Shown: positions 63,627-64,000 of the stretch, piece by piece
Layout: every line of letters starts with the position of its first letter
How positions within the stretch are numbered: position 1 is the first letter of the stretch
Source of the DNA: Rhodotorula mucilaginosa
Taxonomy: Eukaryota; Basidiomycota; Microbotryomycetes; Sporidiobolales; Sporidiobolaceae
Direction of reading: 5' to 3'
Length of the DNA: 64,000 bases
NCBI GenBank assembly: GCA_034406715.1
Contig: CP137873.1
Location: 1 to 64,000, forward strand
The notes under the pieces: generated by a model
The model's input: only the letters and a program-made list of their open reading frames with translations
What the model was told of the DNA's origin: nothing
The model's database searches: none
Made by a program: the position numbers and the translations under genes

Positions 63627-64000
63627 GTACGCGTTTGGCGGCGGAGGAGCGGGAACCGCATCCTAACCCCGTTCACATGATGTATCAACACTTTAGATCA
63701 CCTCTCAACCTTGTCCGTCGTGTCCCGCATCCCTTGCAGCTCTGTTGTAGCGCATAGACTGTCGTGTACAATCTCCAATCTCTTTCCGTTGTCCTCCAGA
63801 GTCGAGTGTGGGTACTGCTTTCGTTTCATTACATTGTCAATCGTACAGCCAAGTAGACGGAAGGGCACAAGCGGGGAAGACAGCTGATCGGGATTGCTGA
63901 CGGCAGTATGGAAGGCGGGGCGCAATGGAAATGCAGAAGAAGGCCGACTCGCCGGACTGCCTCTCTGCGTGAAGCTCTGCTCGCACGAGGCACGAGTCAC
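63627..64000. other. Helicase 3' flank, no further gene supported
   Basis: The helicase 3' UTR is followed by about 300 bp with a minus-strand open frame running off the window edge. It shows no domain and may or may not be part of a neighbouring gene. Confidence 0.4.

Noticed and set aside
1-64000. CRISPR arrays, bacterial operons, rRNA genes
   Set aside because: None seen. The sequence is eukaryotic with spliceosomal introns, and regularly spaced direct repeats are absent.

Overview
This window is one chromosome end of a GC-rich, intron-rich fungus. It opens with CCCTAA repeats (TTAGGG-type telomere). Most host genes carry short 45-90 nt introns, and exon joins could be checked codon by codon. 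Gene content (METTL14/Kar4, eIF3g, Elongin C, Efm5, Rad1/XPF, Surf4/Erv29, Scs7, tubulin cofactor A, a CaaX-tailed UBL3, SHMT, Grc3, an Mss116-like helicase) and the gene style suggest a basidiomycete, most likely Pucciniomycotina and perhaps a Sporidiobolales red yeast. That placement is inference.

Layout: 1-1015 holds the telomere, an extreme C-rich tract and unassigned sequence. From 1016 to 28100 lies a compact block of 11 recognised host genes plus one unrecognised gene (7096-9124). Three divergent pairs share short promoters: Elongin C/EFM5, TBCA/UBL3 and SHMT/GRC3. EFM5 and RAD1 converge with only 40 bp between stops. From about 28.1 to 60.5 kb is a mobile-element island of different composition. 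It holds a solo LTR, tRNA genes, many truncated Tad1-like LINE copies, a small hAT-type element, one full-length LINE fused to the 5' part of a second, and a 10.5 kb Ty3/gypsy element (49650-60106). The gypsy element carries a hAT-like insert that itself carries a LINE fragment. Host sequence resumes at about 60.5 kb with two tRNA genes and a mitochondrial DEAD-box helicase.

The host genes are mostly housekeeping: mRNA methylation, translation initiation and elongation, nucleotide excision repair, ER export, sphingolipid hydroxylation, tubulin folding, one-carbon metabolism, rRNA processing and mitochondrial RNA folding. They are not an obvious functional cluster. The most notable observations are: GC-AG introns in four genes (five in total); a SHMT gene with two in-frame starts fitting mitochondrial and cytosolic products; an intron-bearing initiator tRNA-Met in a 493 bp block duplicated in inverted orientation around the island; a LINE-LINE chimera that looks like template switching; an ATGA stop/start overlap between LINE ORF1 and ORF2; and a three-level nest of transposons.
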